The position numbers and the translations under genes are program-made. From contig OZ252093.1 of NCBI GenBank assembly GCA_965248175.1, positions 930,001-994,000 of the forward strand: a stretch of 64,000 nucleotides of DNA. The letters run 5' to 3'. Positions within the stretch are counted from its first letter, which is position 1. Every line of letters begins with the position of its first letter. The notes beneath the pieces were generated by a model. It searched no databases and was not told where the DNA came from. It worked only from the letters and a program-made list of their open reading frames with translations. Below, piece by piece: positions 25,003 through 33,677 of this stretch. Origin of the DNA: VXPQ01 sp965248175. GTDB lineage: Bacteria; Bacteroidota; Rhodothermia; Rhodothermales; VXPQ01.

Positions 25003-26463
25003 TTATCCATGCCTGACCGAGCGGCCGGGCGTGTAGCGTTCGAGCCGTTCCCGGGCGACAGCTATCTCGTCCCGAAACGCACTCTCCAGTTCCATACGGT
25101 TTTCGATCGTTTTGCAAGCGTGTATAACCGTCGAATGGTCACGCCCGCCAAAACGGTTACCGATGCTTTTCAGGGAATGGGAGGTTAGTTGCTTGCAAAA
25201 ATACATAGAAAGATGGCGGGCGGTCACTGCCTCTCGCTTCCGCGTTTTCGCTGAGAGCAAATCGGGCTCAATCCCATAGAATTGGGCAACGCAACGCTGA
25301 ATGTCTTCGATCTCGAGACGCACCTGACAATCCTCCATCAGGTCCTGGAGGATACCTTTCGCTATGTTTATGTCGATATCCCGGCTGTGATGTGTAGCGT
25401 AGGCAGACAACTTGTGTAACGCACCTTCCAGTTGTCGAATGTTGGCACGGACCCGCTCGGCGACGAATTCCAGCACGTCCAGCCGTAGCGATACGCCCAT
25501 TTTAACTGCCTTGTATTGCAGAATCGCGATGCGTGTCTCAAGTTCGGGTGGCTGAATATCAGCGGAAAGCCCCCATTGAAACCGCGAAAGGAGTCGTTCC
25601 TGAATCCCGGTGATCGCGGATGGAGGCCGGTCGGCGCACAGGATGATTTTCTTGCCCGTTTGATGGAGCTCGTTGAAGATGTGGAAGAACTCCTCTTGCG
25701 TTTTCTCTTTCCCGCTGAGGAACTGTACATCATCCACGATCAGCAAGTCGATTTGCCGGTAGAAGTTGGAGAAACAGTGGACGCGGTTCTCCTGAATCGA
25801 GTGGATGAACTGTGACGTGAACTGTTCTCCCGATACGTAGTGGACGCGCAGGTTCGCGTTTTTTTGCAGAGCGTAATTTCCGATGGCCTGTACCAGGTGG
25901 GTTTTCCCGAGGCCGGTGTCTCCGTAGATGGTGAATGGATTATACCCGGTGCCTTTCGGGTCTTCGGCGATGGCAACGGCTCCGCCCCGGGCAAACCGAT
26001 TGGAATGCCCTTCAATGAAAGAGTCGAAGGTATACTCCGGCTTGAGGCAGGTATTCCTGATGGGCGCTATGTTTGGAGAGGGGCGCCCTGATGGTGATGG
26101 TATCGTCGGATAGGTGCGGGGCAGGTACTCCCTGTTCCGTCGCGAAGGTTCGAGTGGCAGGACAGGCGGTTCGTCCTTTTCCTCGCCCAAGGCTATATCC
26201 GGAGCGACCTCGTAGGCGACATTGGTCTGTCTCCCAAGGACCCTCGAAGCTGTCTTCCTGACGACATGGGCATAATGAGACTCCAACCATTCGGTATGGA
26301 AGGCATTGGGAACGGCCAGCCGAAGCCGTACGGTCTCACTGTTTTCCTCCAGGTTAATCAACCTGATCGGAGCAAACCATGTGCGAAAGGACTGCTTGGA
26401 GATTTGGTTGGAAATTTGGGTGAGGCAGGTTTCCCACGTTTTCTCGGCAGCGGTGGAAGGCAT
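25003..26463 (-). CDS. dnaA: Chromosomal replication initiator DnaA
   Basis: A 486-residue DnaA. Domain I starts at WETCLTQISNQIS; a variable proline-rich linker follows; domain III has Walker A GDTGLGKTH near residue 181, Walker B LLIVDDVQF and the sensor block; domain IV ends with the DNA-binding signature GGRDHSTVIHACKTIE. It unwinds oriC by binding TTATCCACA boxes, two of which lie 160-180 bases upstream. dnaN is not adjacent, unlike the common dnaA-dnaN order. Start ATG 26463 gives a standard domain I. Confidence 0.97.
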   Translation of the reverse strand: MPSTAAEKTWETCLTQISNQISKQSFRTWFAPIRLINLEENSETVRLRLAVPNAFHTEWLESHYAHVVRKTASRVLGRQTNVAYEVAPDIALGEEKDEPPVLPLEPSRRNREYLPRTYPTIPSPSGRPSPNIAPIRNTCLKPEYTFDSFIEGHSNRFARGGAVAIAEDPKGTGYNPFTIYGDTGLGKTHLVQAIGNYALQKNANLRVHYVSGEQFTSQFIHSIQENRVHCFSNFYRQIDLLIVDDVQFLSGKEKTQEEFFHIFNELHQTGKKIILCADRPPSAITGIQERLLSRFQWGLSADIQPPELETRIAILQYKAVKMGVSLRLDVLEFVAERVRANIRQLEGALHKLSAYATHHSRDIDINIAKGILQDLMEDCQVRLEIEDIQRCVAQFYGIEPDLLSAKTRKREAVTARHLSMYFCKQLTSHSLKSIGNRFGGRDHSTVIHACKTIENRMELESAFRDEIAVARERLERYTPGRSVRHG

Positions 26464-26920
26464 GTACTATATCGAGTGGGTGGCGGTTCAAGGTAACAAA
26501 CCGCGAGGTGGGGGTAAGGCATAATATGGTCGCCCATTCGTTACCAGCCATTTTATGTTTGCCCGCCACGGATTGCAAGTACAATTCGTTACAATTTTCT
26601 AACAAAGAATACACGACGTATACGGGTTATCCACTGGTTATCCACATTTAGTATGCAGTCTGTCGAGAGGATACTTTCTTCCGCTCGGATTGCCGGGGCA
26701 TTCTGTGTGCGTTGCCCTCGAGAGCATTCCTGCTTTTGCTTACAAGCCCTCTTTGTTTTATTGTAAGTACCTATAAAAAAAGGATTTGTGTAAAACAAAG
26801 ACGGCACATGCACTGTTCCTTCGTCCTCCCGATAGGCCCGCCGAGCCTGAATCGCTGCATTTACATATACGTACCGAAGCGAAACCGTTTTTCCAGACGC
26901 AAACACAGTTTTTCACATAT
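26464..26920. other. oriC: Probable chromosomal origin oriC (DnaA-box cluster)
   Basis: The region between dnaA and glnK holds no gene. It contains two tandem strong DnaA boxes, TTATCCACT (26627-26635) and TTATCCACA (26638-26646), two base pairs apart. Two weaker ones fit TTWTNCACA: TTTTACACA on the minus strand (26787-26795) and TTTTTCACA (26909-26917). AT-rich stretches at 26580-26610 and 26750-26800 could be unwinding sites. Position next to dnaA and close to the rRNA operon supports an origin; GC skew was not computed. Confidence 0.65.
26751..26800. repeat. Perfect 10-bp inverted repeat in the origin region
   Basis: CTTTGTTTTA (26751-26760) is exactly inverted as TAAAACAAAG (26791-26800) around a 30-base AT-rich centre. 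The shorter pair CTTACAA (26739-26745) and TTGTAAG (26761-26767) overlaps its left arm, so two alternative stems are possible. It could be a protein-binding palindrome or part of the unwinding region. Confidence 0.6.
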
Positions 26921-26974
26921 GTATGCCCCTGCTCCGGGTCTCTCCTGGAGAGGTATCCCAGTGCAGGGGCATAC
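26921..26974 (-). terminator. Long hairpin downstream of glnK, candidate terminator
   Basis: GTATGCCCCTGC (26921-26932) is perfectly complementary to GCAGGGGCATAC (26963-26974). The 30-base interior can fold further through CTCTCC and GGAGAG. It begins 48 bases beyond the glnK stop, so it may end the amtB-glnK transcript and insulate oriC. No strong T run follows on either strand, so it might instead be a regulatory or processing structure. Confidence 0.5.
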
Positions 26975-27021
26975 AGCCTTCAGGCATGCTTGTCGAAGCC
27001 CTCACAGAGGCGCGTTGCGTG

Positions 27022-27387
27022 CTATGCGAGGGCTTCGGCAGCCATCGGTGTAACGGCGGCTACATCTTCTTCGCCGGTTCGGATACGGTAAATCTTTTCT
27101 ACCGGCAGGACGAAGATTTTTCCGTCGCCCACTTCGCCCGTGCGCGCTGTTGCGAGCAAGGTGTTGATGGCTGTGTCGAGCACGTGATCCGAGACACCGA
27201 TGTCCAGCATGACCTTCTCGGTGAGTTCCTTTCTGACCGTGGTGCCCCGGTAGGTTTCCACGATCTCCGTTTCGCCGCCGTGGCCGCGAACGCGCGTCAC
27301 TGTCAGGCCAGTGATTTCTGCTTTGAACAGTTCGGTGAGCACCTCGGTGAGTTTTTCAGGCCGAATGATTGCTCTGACTAATTTCAT
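27022..27387 (-). CDS. glnK: PII nitrogen-regulatory protein GlnK
   Basis: A 121-residue PII protein starting MKLVRAIIRPEKL, with the T-loop ETYRGTTV and the GDGKIFVLPVEKIYRIRTGE C-terminal signature. ATG 27387 gives the canonical PII start; a longer frame to 27432 is unlikely. Tyr46 of the T-loop is kept, but the residue aligned with the uridylylated Tyr51 of enteric GlnB/GlnK is Val51. Regulation by uridylylation is therefore unlikely, while ATP, ADP and 2-oxoglutarate sensing could remain. It is 54 bases downstream of amtB and probably plugs that channel when nitrogen is plentiful. Confidence 0.93.
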   Translation of the reverse strand: MKLVRAIIRPEKLTEVLTELFKAEITGLTVTRVRGHGGETEIVETYRGTTVRKELTEKVMLDIGVSDHVLDTAINTLLATARTGEVGDGKIFVLPVEKIYRIRTGEEDVAAVTPMAAEALA

Positions 27388-27441
27388 GGCGATAATCCCA
27401 AAGGGTGGAAGATGATTGAAGTAATGGTGCATGTGGTCTGG

Positions 27442-28788
27442 TTATGCAGCGGATGATGCTCGTACTTCCTCGTCGAGCAGCAACACGATGCCTTCTCCGT
27501 CGGAATAGGCTTCTTCGCCATGGCTGGCGATATCCAGCCCTATGCCTTCGTTCGGGACATCCGGACGCAACGCGGTGACCAGACTTATGCCCTTGAGGAT
27601 GAGGTACGTAACCCCGCCGCTATAAAGCATTACGGCGACGATAGAGATGGCCTGGATGCCTAATTGGGCTGGATTGCCGAATAGTAGCCCGTCCGCACTA
27701 CCATTCCATGCGCTTTCCGCAAATACACCGGTAAGGAGAGCCCCCGTGATACCGCCAAGCCCGTGTGCGGCGAATACGTCAAGGGAATCGTCCAGCCGCG
27801 TGCGTGACCGCCATTGAATGGCGAAATAGCATGGGAAGGCAGCAATGGCGCCGATCAACAGCGAGGAAATCGGCGAAACGAACCCGGCGGCGGGCGTGAC
27901 GGCAACGAGGCCGACCACAATGGCTGTTGCGGCGCCCACAGCCGTAACCTTTCCGGTACGGCTCAGGTCAATGATGGTCCACATGGTGAGCGTGGCTGCC
28001 GGCGCCAGCATGGTGTTCACCAGGGCAAGGGCCGCGATGCTATTTGCACCGAGGGCGCTCCCCCCGTTGAATCCGAACCAGCCGAACCAGAGCAACCCCG
28101 CACCCAGGAGGACGAAGGGCACGTTGTGCGGAATGATGGCTTGTCTGCCGTAATCCTTGCGCGTACCAAGGACGAGTGCAGCCACGACAGCTGCTATGCC
28201 TGCATTGATATGCACCACGGCGCCGCCTGCAAAGTCGAGCGCCCCCATATTGCCCAGCCAGGCGTTATCACTCCATACCCAGTGACATACCGGAGCGTAG
28301 ACCAGCAGGGCCCACAGCGAGATAAAGATCAGGTACGCCCTGAAGTTCATCCGCTCAACCACGGCTCCGGAGATCAGGGCGGCGGTAATAATGAAGAAGG
28401 TGCCCTGGAATGCCATGAAGAGCAGGGTAGGAATGCTTCCCCCGTCGGTTTCCAGGCCTACGCCGTTCAGGAAAGCCATCGAGAAGTCGCCGATCCATTT
28501 ATTTCCGTCCCCGAAGGCCAGCGAGTATCCGAACAGCGCCCAGAGAACGCCGGCTACGCCGAGGGAGATCACACTCATCATCATGGTGTTGAGCGTGTTT
28601 TTGGATCGAACCAGTCCACCGTAGAAGAATGCGAGTGCCGGCGTCATCAGGAGAACGAGCGCCGTGGAGATCAGCATCCACGCCGTATCGGCGCCGGACA
28701 GGGCTCCTTCCGCAACTGCGTCTTGCGCAAATGCGGGTTCGGCCAGGGCAAGGGCGGGTAGAATGAGGAGGCAAGCAAGGAAACGCAT
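27442..28788 (-). CDS. amtB: Ammonium transporter AmtB
   Basis: A 448-residue Amt/Rh channel. A signal peptide (MRFLACLLILPALALAEP...AQ) precedes about 11 membrane helices. Family blocks include ALAFFYGGLVRSKNTLN, GGAVVHINAGIAAVVAALVLG and DVFAAHGLGGITGALLTGVF, which contains the pore histidine. ATG 28788 is chosen because it begins the signal peptide; the in-frame extension to 28872 is not needed. The cytoplasmic tail is acidic. It pairs with glnK downstream in the standard glnK-amtB relation, though the order is amtB first. Confidence 0.95.
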   Translation of the reverse strand: MRFLACLLILPALALAEPAFAQDAVAEGALSGADTAWMLISTALVLLMTPALAFFYGGLVRSKNTLNTMMMSVISLGVAGVLWALFGYSLAFGDGNKWIGDFSMAFLNGVGLETDGGSIPTLLFMAFQGTFFIITAALISGAVVERMNFRAYLIFISLWALLVYAPVCHWVWSDNAWLGNMGALDFAGGAVVHINAGIAAVVAALVLGTRKDYGRQAIIPHNVPFVLLGAGLLWFGWFGFNGGSALGANSIAALALVNTMLAPAATLTMWTIIDLSRTGKVTAVGAATAIVVGLVAVTPAAGFVSPISSLLIGAIAAFPCYFAIQWRSRTRLDDSLDVFAAHGLGGITGALLTGVFAESAWNGSADGLLFGNPAQLGIQAISIVAVMLYSGGVTYLILKGISLVTALRPDVPNEGIGLDIASHGEEAYSDGEGIVLLLDEEVRASSAA

Positions 28789-29237
28789 GATAGCGACTGT
28801 GTTTGTTAAAAACTTAATCGGAATTGGCCCAATTGCAAAAATAATAAGACATATACTGCAATATAACCACACTTGATTTGGTGCCGAAGGCGTTTTTGCT
28901 CCCTTTTTTTCTTTTTCATCAAATTTACACCCAACACATATCTATGGGGCGCCGGGTGGTGAGCATGTCCGCTTACCCCCCGTCGGATTCTTATCGGACC
29001 GCTTCCTGCCTGGTTCGAATGGCGGAAGGGGAAGAAAAGAGTAGAAGTATCTTCTGCACGCCGTGATCGCCGGGCAGACCTTGCCCCCGGAAGGCGGCAT
29101 TCCCAAGACTACACCGTGACGCCCTTTTTTACGTCACGCCGGGGTGCTTGTATAGACGAGCTTTCGGCGGCACGCCGCGCATCCGGCGCACCGCCAAAAG
29201 GGAAAAAAATGCGGCGCCACGACCATGCGCCAAGTGG
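28789..29237. other. Intergenic region upstream of amtB
   Basis: This 449-base gap has no supported gene. Bases 28789-28880 are AT-rich and should carry the amtB promoter; no sigma54 -24/-12 pair was recognised. CGTGACG (29115-29121) and CGTCACG (29132-29138) form a small inverted repeat around a T6 run. GGCGG and CCGCC near 29164-29200 can also pair, and one of these may end the neighbouring sugar-dehydrogenase transcript. Confidence 0.4.
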
Positions 29238-30554
29238 CTATTCCATGCCCTTGTAGACGATCCGCCAGATACGCCCCTTCATCGAATCCGTCACATACAG
29301 GGAGCCGTGCGGGCCGAAGGCCAGACCCATCGGGCGGTATACGGCATCGCCGGGGCTCGCAAGAGTATCTGCACCCTTGAACCCGTCGGCGAAGATTTCC
29401 CAGTCGCCGGTCGGTTCGCCGGATGCGTCCATGGGCACGAATGCCACCATATATCCCTGCTGGGGAAGCGGTCCCCGGTTCCAGGAACCGTGAAAAGCGA
29501 TGAAGGCGCCGTTCCCGTAATGCGCCGGGAAGTGCTCCTGCGTGTTGAAGACCAGATCGTTGGGGGCGTAATGCCCCGGGAAGGCGACCACCGGATCTTC
29601 CTTGTCGGCGCACTGCCCGACTTCCATGCCGTCTCCACCGTATTCGGGCGAGAGGACTTTCATTCCCTGCTGGTGGTCATAATAGCAATACGGCCAGCCG
29701 AAATCCGCTCCGTCCTGCAGCCGCTGCATTTCCTCGGCGGGCAGCTCGGCATTTTGCTCGTTCGAGTAGTGTTCCGGCCACAGGGTGTTCAACTGGTCGC
29801 GACCATGCTGCACGACGTAGACACTGCCCGCGCCGGGGTGCCATGCCATCGCCACGCCATTCCGGATGCCCGTCGAAAAATGATGCCCATCCGCTTCCTG
29901 GGTCTGTCCGGCCGTGATCGCGTCGAATCGCCATACGCCGGCCTGCCGCTCAAGTTGGGGACAGGGGTCAACATCCGGAGACTCGGGTAAACGCGGCGTT
30001 TCCTGGCACGCGTTCGATGGGGCGCCCACGTTCACGTACAGATGTCCTTCGTTGTCAAAAGAGATCGCCTTGGAGGCGTGCTGTCCCTGTCTTGGGAAGC
30101 CCTCAACGATGCGCTCGGGCTCACTCATGGGCGCCAGCTCGTTGCCGTCGAAGGCAAACCGGTAGACCGAAGTATCTGTAGCGGCGTACAGGTGGCCGTC
30201 ATACAGTTCGAGACCGGTGCCGGCAATGGCGCCAAAACTGTGCATGGAATCGGCTTTGCCATCCTTGTCCGTATCGCGGAGCGCCGTAATACCGCCGCCC
30301 TCATCGGTGACACGCCGGTGTATGACGTAGATGTCCTCGTCTGCGTCCACGACGATGTGCCGGGTGCGTCCAACGCTGTCTGCAACGACGCCGGCGCAGA
30401 ATCCGTCGGGCAGGACAAGGCCGCCGTTATCTTCGTCGCACATGGATGCGTCTACCATGTACCGGTCGTTTCCTTCGGATGCGCTGCATCCCGCAATAAC
30501 GAGTAGGGGCAGGCTTGCCAGCAGGAGCAGTATGTTCAAGCGATGGGTATGCAT
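29238..30554 (-). CDS. PQQ/sorbosone-dehydrogenase-like propeller lipoprotein
   Basis: A 438-residue secreted protein. The N-terminus has a lipobox-like LPLLVIAGC, so it is probably lipidated at Cys23. The rest is a six-bladed propeller of the soluble glucose/sorbosone dehydrogenase type, with LPDGFCAGVVAD, TGIRNGVAMAWHP, VVQHGRDQL, DGADFGWPYCYYD and GPHGSLYVTDS. It would oxidise a sugar or aldose in the periplasm; whether PQQ is bound cannot be told from motifs. Several cysteines (Cys-rich loops near FGWPYC and VGQC) may form disulfides. No heme motif is fused here. It is a single-gene unit running opposite to the amt genes' intergenic region. Confidence 0.85.
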   Translation of the reverse strand: MHTHRLNILLLLASLPLLVIAGCSASEGNDRYMVDASMCDEDNGGLVLPDGFCAGVVADSVGRTRHIVVDADEDIYVIHRRVTDEGGGITALRDTDKDGKADSMHSFGAIAGTGLELYDGHLYAATDTSVYRFAFDGNELAPMSEPERIVEGFPRQGQHASKAISFDNEGHLYVNVGAPSNACQETPRLPESPDVDPCPQLERQAGVWRFDAITAGQTQEADGHHFSTGIRNGVAMAWHPGAGSVYVVQHGRDQLNTLWPEHYSNEQNAELPAEEMQRLQDGADFGWPYCYYDHQQGMKVLSPEYGGDGMEVGQCADKEDPVVAFPGHYAPNDLVFNTQEHFPAHYGNGAFIAFHGSWNRGPLPQQGYMVAFVPMDASGEPTGDWEIFADGFKGADTLASPGDAVYRPMGLAFGPHGSLYVTDSMKGRIWRIVYKGME

Positions 30555-30666
30555 GATTCTTGCAGTTCGGTGTGGGGTGGGTGGCGCCGGATTCGATGAT
30601 CGCAGTAATAATGATGATCCCAGTAATAATAGCGACAGGGCATGATTTTTGCCACCATGCTTTTTG

Positions 30667-31476
30667 TTACCATGCCGGCGCCCATGAGGGGTTCACCATG
30701 CGTTTCCCGCACGACAGGGCGTCGATCCGGCGCATTTCCTCGTTATCCAACTCGAAATCAAACAGGTCGAAGTTTTGCCGCCGGTGCTGCGAACCGGAAG
30801 CCTTCGGGATAGCTGCTACGCCGTCGAGCTGGAGCAGCCACCGCAGGGTGACCTGCGCGGGTGTTTTGTTGTGTGCTGCCGCAATGCCTTTCAGTGTTTC
30901 GTCGCGCAATACTGCACCGCGGGCAAGTGGGCTGTAGGCCGTAAGTAATGTGTCACACTCCTGTGCCAGAGCACGCAGTGTACTCTGGTCCAGATAGGGA
31001 TGGTATTCCACCTGATTGCAGAAAATGGGTGCGTGTGCAGCGGCCCTCTGCATCAGGGCGGGAGGGAAATTGCTGACGCCGATGTGACGCACCTTGCCGG
31101 CTGCCTGCAAGGCCTGCATTTCGTCGAGGCACGCTTCAAGCTCCATCGCCGGAGTCGGCCAGTGAATGAGGAGCAGATCGACATAAGGCGTGCGGAGTTT
31201 CGACAGGCTTTCTCTGGTTGCCGGGGCGATCCGGGCCGGAATCAGGTCATCCATCCATATTTTCGTCGTGAGGAAAATATCCTCCCGTGCGATACCTGCG
31301 TCGCGCAGTCCCTGTCCCGTTTCTTCTTCGTTGCCATAGGCCACCGCCGTGTCGATGTGCCGGTATCCGATATCGATGGCCTCCGCCACGCCGTGCCGGC
31401 ACGCCTGCCCCGTGAGCAGGTAGGTACCGAGCCCAAGCGCGGGCACGTCAACGCCCTGAACGGTTTTACAGATCAT
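30667..31476 (-). CDS. Aldo/keto reductase (DkgA/B type)
   Basis: A 269-residue AKR. The catalytic tetrad is complete: Asp42 and Tyr47 in HIDTAVAYGNEE, Lys72 in LTTKIW and His105 in LLIHWP. IGVSNF, NQVEYHPYLDQ and AIPKASG match the NADPH-binding barrel. Length and motifs fit 2,5-diketo-gluconate or methylglyoxal-type reductases. It lies 112 bases downstream of nothing coding on its own strand; the propeller dehydrogenase follows in the same direction, so sugar-acid or keto-sugar reduction is a fair inference. Confidence 0.9.
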   Translation of the reverse strand: MICKTVQGVDVPALGLGTYLLTGQACRHGVAEAIDIGYRHIDTAVAYGNEEETGQGLRDAGIAREDIFLTTKIWMDDLIPARIAPATRESLSKLRTPYVDLLLIHWPTPAMELEACLDEMQALQAAGKVRHIGVSNFPPALMQRAAAHAPIFCNQVEYHPYLDQSTLRALAQECDTLLTAYSPLARGAVLRDETLKGIAAAHNKTPAQVTLRWLLQLDGVAAIPKASGSQHRRQNFDLFDFELDNEEMRRIDALSCGKRMVNPSWAPAW

Positions 31477-31567
31477 GGATTACAGGGGCCTGGGGTGTAG
31501 CGCAAGCCTGTACGTTGCGGCCAGGGTGGGCTCCCAGTTGCTCCAGGCCGGTTCCGCCGCGTACGAC

Positions 31568-33019
31568 TCAGTACTGCGGCATGGAGGGGTCGATCTCGTC
31601 GCTCCAGGCCAACACGCCGCCTTTCAGGTTAAGGGCGTTCTCGAACCCGTGCTCGCGCATCAGTTGCACCGCCCGCGAAGAACGCCCGCCCGAGCGGCAG
31701 TGAACCACGATGTCCGCGTCCTTGTGCTCTTCCAGTTCGTCCAGCCGGTCGGGCAGTTCATCCAGCGGAATGAGCGTGCCGTCGAGGTTCACGATGTCGT
31801 ACTCGTACGGCTGGCGCACATCCAGGATAAAGGGGCGATTTCCCTGATCGATCCGGTTCTTGAGTTCGCGTACCGTGATTTCGGGGAGAGATGTTTCCTG
31901 TTTCATGGTGTTGCCGTTCGGTTGTGCGGCAATGCCGCAGAAAGCCTGATAGTCAATGAGTTCGGTCTGGGAGGGGTGGTCGCCGCATACCGGGCAGGCC
32001 GGATTGCGCCGGATGCGCAGCGCCCGGAAGTGCATGCCGAGTGCGTCGATCACCAGCAGTCGTCCGATAAGCGGTTCCCCGATGCCGGTAAGCATCTTGA
32101 TCACTTCGGTGGCTTGTATGGTGCCGGCGAGCCCGGGAAGGACGCCCAGTACGCCTCCCTCTGCACAGGACGGGACGAGACCCGGAGGCGGGGGTTCTTC
32201 GTACAGACAACGGTAGCACGGCCCGTCTTTTGCAGCGAACACCGATGCCTGTCCTTCGAATCGGAAGATCGAGGCATAGGCATTCGGGATGCCCAGCATC
32301 ACGCATGCATCGTTGACCAGATAGCGGGTGGGAAAATTGTCCGTGCCGTCCGCAACGATGTCGTACCCCGAAAGAATATCGAGCGCATTTTCGCTTGTAA
32401 GCGCCACATCGAAGGTTTCCACCTCCACGAACGGGTTCACGTCGCGGATCGTCTCGCGGGCCGACACGAGTTTTTTTCGTCCCACATCCTTCGTCCCGTG
32501 AAGGATCTGCCGTTGCAGGTTGGTTTCGTCCACCACGTCGAAGTCCACGATGCCTATTTTGCCGACGCCGGCGGCAGCAAGGTACAGGGCCAGCGGCGAG
32601 CCGAGCCCGCCTGCACCCACGACGAGCACGGAGGATGTTTTGAGCTTTCTTTGTCCCTCCATCCCGAATTCGGGGAGGGTTAGATGCCGGCTGTACCGCC
32701 TGATTTCTTCCGGCTTCAGGTTGTGCATCATGCAGGCGTCGCCTTCCGCTCCCCCTGCCATAGAAGGCACGATCGAGATTTCGTCCTTTGGGTCCAGGGC
32801 GGTTTTTTCGCGGTCCAGATACCGGATGTCTTCCTCGTTCCGGTATATGTTGACGAATTGCCGGAGCTTGCCGGTTTCTGCGAACAGGTGCTTCCCGATA
32901 GCCGGATGCTGCCGTACGAGGTTCGCCAGCGCTTCCTCGACGGTTGCACCTTCGATATCTATGGTGCTCTGACCGTCAACGTACGCGCGCAGCGGGGAGG
33001 GGATGTAGATGTGGGCCAT
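31568..33019 (-). CDS. CysO-like ubiquitin domain fused to MoeZ (E1-like adenylyltransferase plus rhodanese)
   Basis: A 483-residue three-domain protein. Residues 1-90 are a MoaD/ThiS/CysO-type beta-grasp domain whose LRQFVNIYRNEEDIRY closely resembles CysO, ending in MAGG at 87-90. Residues about 100-365 are a ThiF/MoeB E1 domain with GAGGLGS, LQRQILHG, the zinc-binding CYRC and CPVCG pairs and VPSCAEGGVLG. Residues about 385-483 are rhodanese with active Cys in VVHCRSGGRSS. Adenylation and thiocarboxylation of the ubiquitin-like tail would support sulfur transfer for cysteine, molybdopterin or thiamine. The internal MMHNLKPEE, after an SD-like GGAAGG, could start a free E1. ATG 33019 overlaps nothing; the JAMM gene stops 11 bases upstream. 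Confidence 0.88.
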   Translation of the reverse strand: MAHIYIPSPLRAYVDGQSTIDIEGATVEEALANLVRQHPAIGKHLFAETGKLRQFVNIYRNEEDIRYLDREKTALDPKDEISIVPSMAGGAEGDACMMHNLKPEEIRRYSRHLTLPEFGMEGQRKLKTSSVLVVGAGGLGSPLALYLAAAGVGKIGIVDFDVVDETNLQRQILHGTKDVGRKKLVSARETIRDVNPFVEVETFDVALTSENALDILSGYDIVADGTDNFPTRYLVNDACVMLGIPNAYASIFRFEGQASVFAAKDGPCYRCLYEEPPPPGLVPSCAEGGVLGVLPGLAGTIQATEVIKMLTGIGEPLIGRLLVIDALGMHFRALRIRRNPACPVCGDHPSQTELIDYQAFCGIAAQPNGNTMKQETSLPEITVRELKNRIDQGNRPFILDVRQPYEYDIVNLDGTLIPLDELPDRLDELEEHKDADIVVHCRSGGRSSRAVQLMREHGFENALNLKGGVLAWSDEIDPSMPQY

Positions 33020-33030
33020 TCCGCGTGTGG

Positions 33031-33468
33031 TTATGATTTTTTCTGGGTGGCTTGTACGTCGATCTGCTCCGGTAGAAATCGCGAGCGATCTTCGGCCAGC
33101 GACCATGCCGAAAGATTCGTGGCTTTCCCGTTTTCAATCGACACGATGATGTAGGTGTATCCGGGGAAGGTCGCCAGTTCGAGATCGGTTCGGGAGGGAA
33201 CAGCCGGGTGATCCGGGTGCGAGTGGTAGATACCCACAATATCCAGATTTTTCCTGCGGGCGGCAAGATCGGCTTCGAGATATTCCCCGGGCGCGATGAT
33301 ATACCGGTCTTCCCGCCGGTTTTCGTTGCGGTTTACGGCGCGGCGCGCATAGACCACTTCGTTCCCGTCCGCATGCAGGCGTCCGATCAGAAAGCCGCAG
33401 CATTCCTCCGGGTACGTTTCTTCGCCGTGCCGGCGAATATGGGCGAGTACGTCCGCTCGCGTTTGCAT
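33031..33468 (-). CDS. JAMM/Mov34 metallopeptidase (Mec-like)
   Basis: A 145-residue JAB1/MPN+ peptidase. It has the upstream glutamate in PEECCGFLIG and the zinc motif HSHPDHPAVPSRTD (HxH-x7-S-xx-D), so it should be active. ATG 33468 is chosen: the longer frame reaches into tRNA-Leu. In mycobacteria such a protein (Mec) cuts cysteine off the C-terminal Gly-Gly of CysO. Its stop lies 11 bases before the CysO-MoeZ fusion, so the two are one transcript. It may release cysteine or free the ubiquitin-like domain from the fused E1; this is inference. Confidence 0.88.
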   Translation of the reverse strand: MQTRADVLAHIRRHGEETYPEECCGFLIGRLHADGNEVVYARRAVNRNENRREDRYIIAPGEYLEADLAARRKNLDIVGIYHSHPDHPAVPSRTDLELATFPGYTYIIVSIENGKATNLSAWSLAEDRSRFLPEQIDVQATQKKS

Positions 33469-33483
33469 GACGGGATGTGAATG

Positions 33484-33567
33484 TGCCCGGGACTGGATTC
33501 GAACCAGCACGCTCTTTCGAACGCTGCCCCCTCAAGACAGTGCGTCTACCAATTCCGCCACCCGGGC
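33484..33567 (-). tRNA. tRNA-Leu(GAG)
   Basis: An 84-nt class II tRNA. Acceptor GCCCGGG pairs with CCCGGGC, the anticodon stem CTGTC/GGCAG encloses TTGAGGG (anticodon GAG), and a long variable arm (CGTTCGAAAGAGCG) marks leucine. The T arm is CTGG-TTCGAAT-CCAG. CCA is not encoded. It lies just upstream of the JAMM gene on the same strand. Confidence 0.96.
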
Positions 33568-33677
33568 CTGAACTTCATGGAACGTACGAATGGATGAAAC
33601 ACCGGAGCGTTCTTGCGGGTTGCCCCGCACACGTCTGGCGTACGCGTTATCCAATGCGTGCTATCCGTCTTTGTGCG

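Noticed and set aside
27814..28761. 315-codon open frame antisense to amtB
   Set aside because: It mirrors the GC-rich amtB codons, has no motif or start signal, and amtB is certain.
29113..29140. CGTGACG/CGTCACG inverted repeat as a terminator
   Set aside because: It lacks a following T run in the expected direction, so it is noted only within the intergenic entry.
31475..32683. 402-codon open frame antisense to the CysO-MoeZ fusion
   Set aside because: A by-product of high-GC third positions; no family match.
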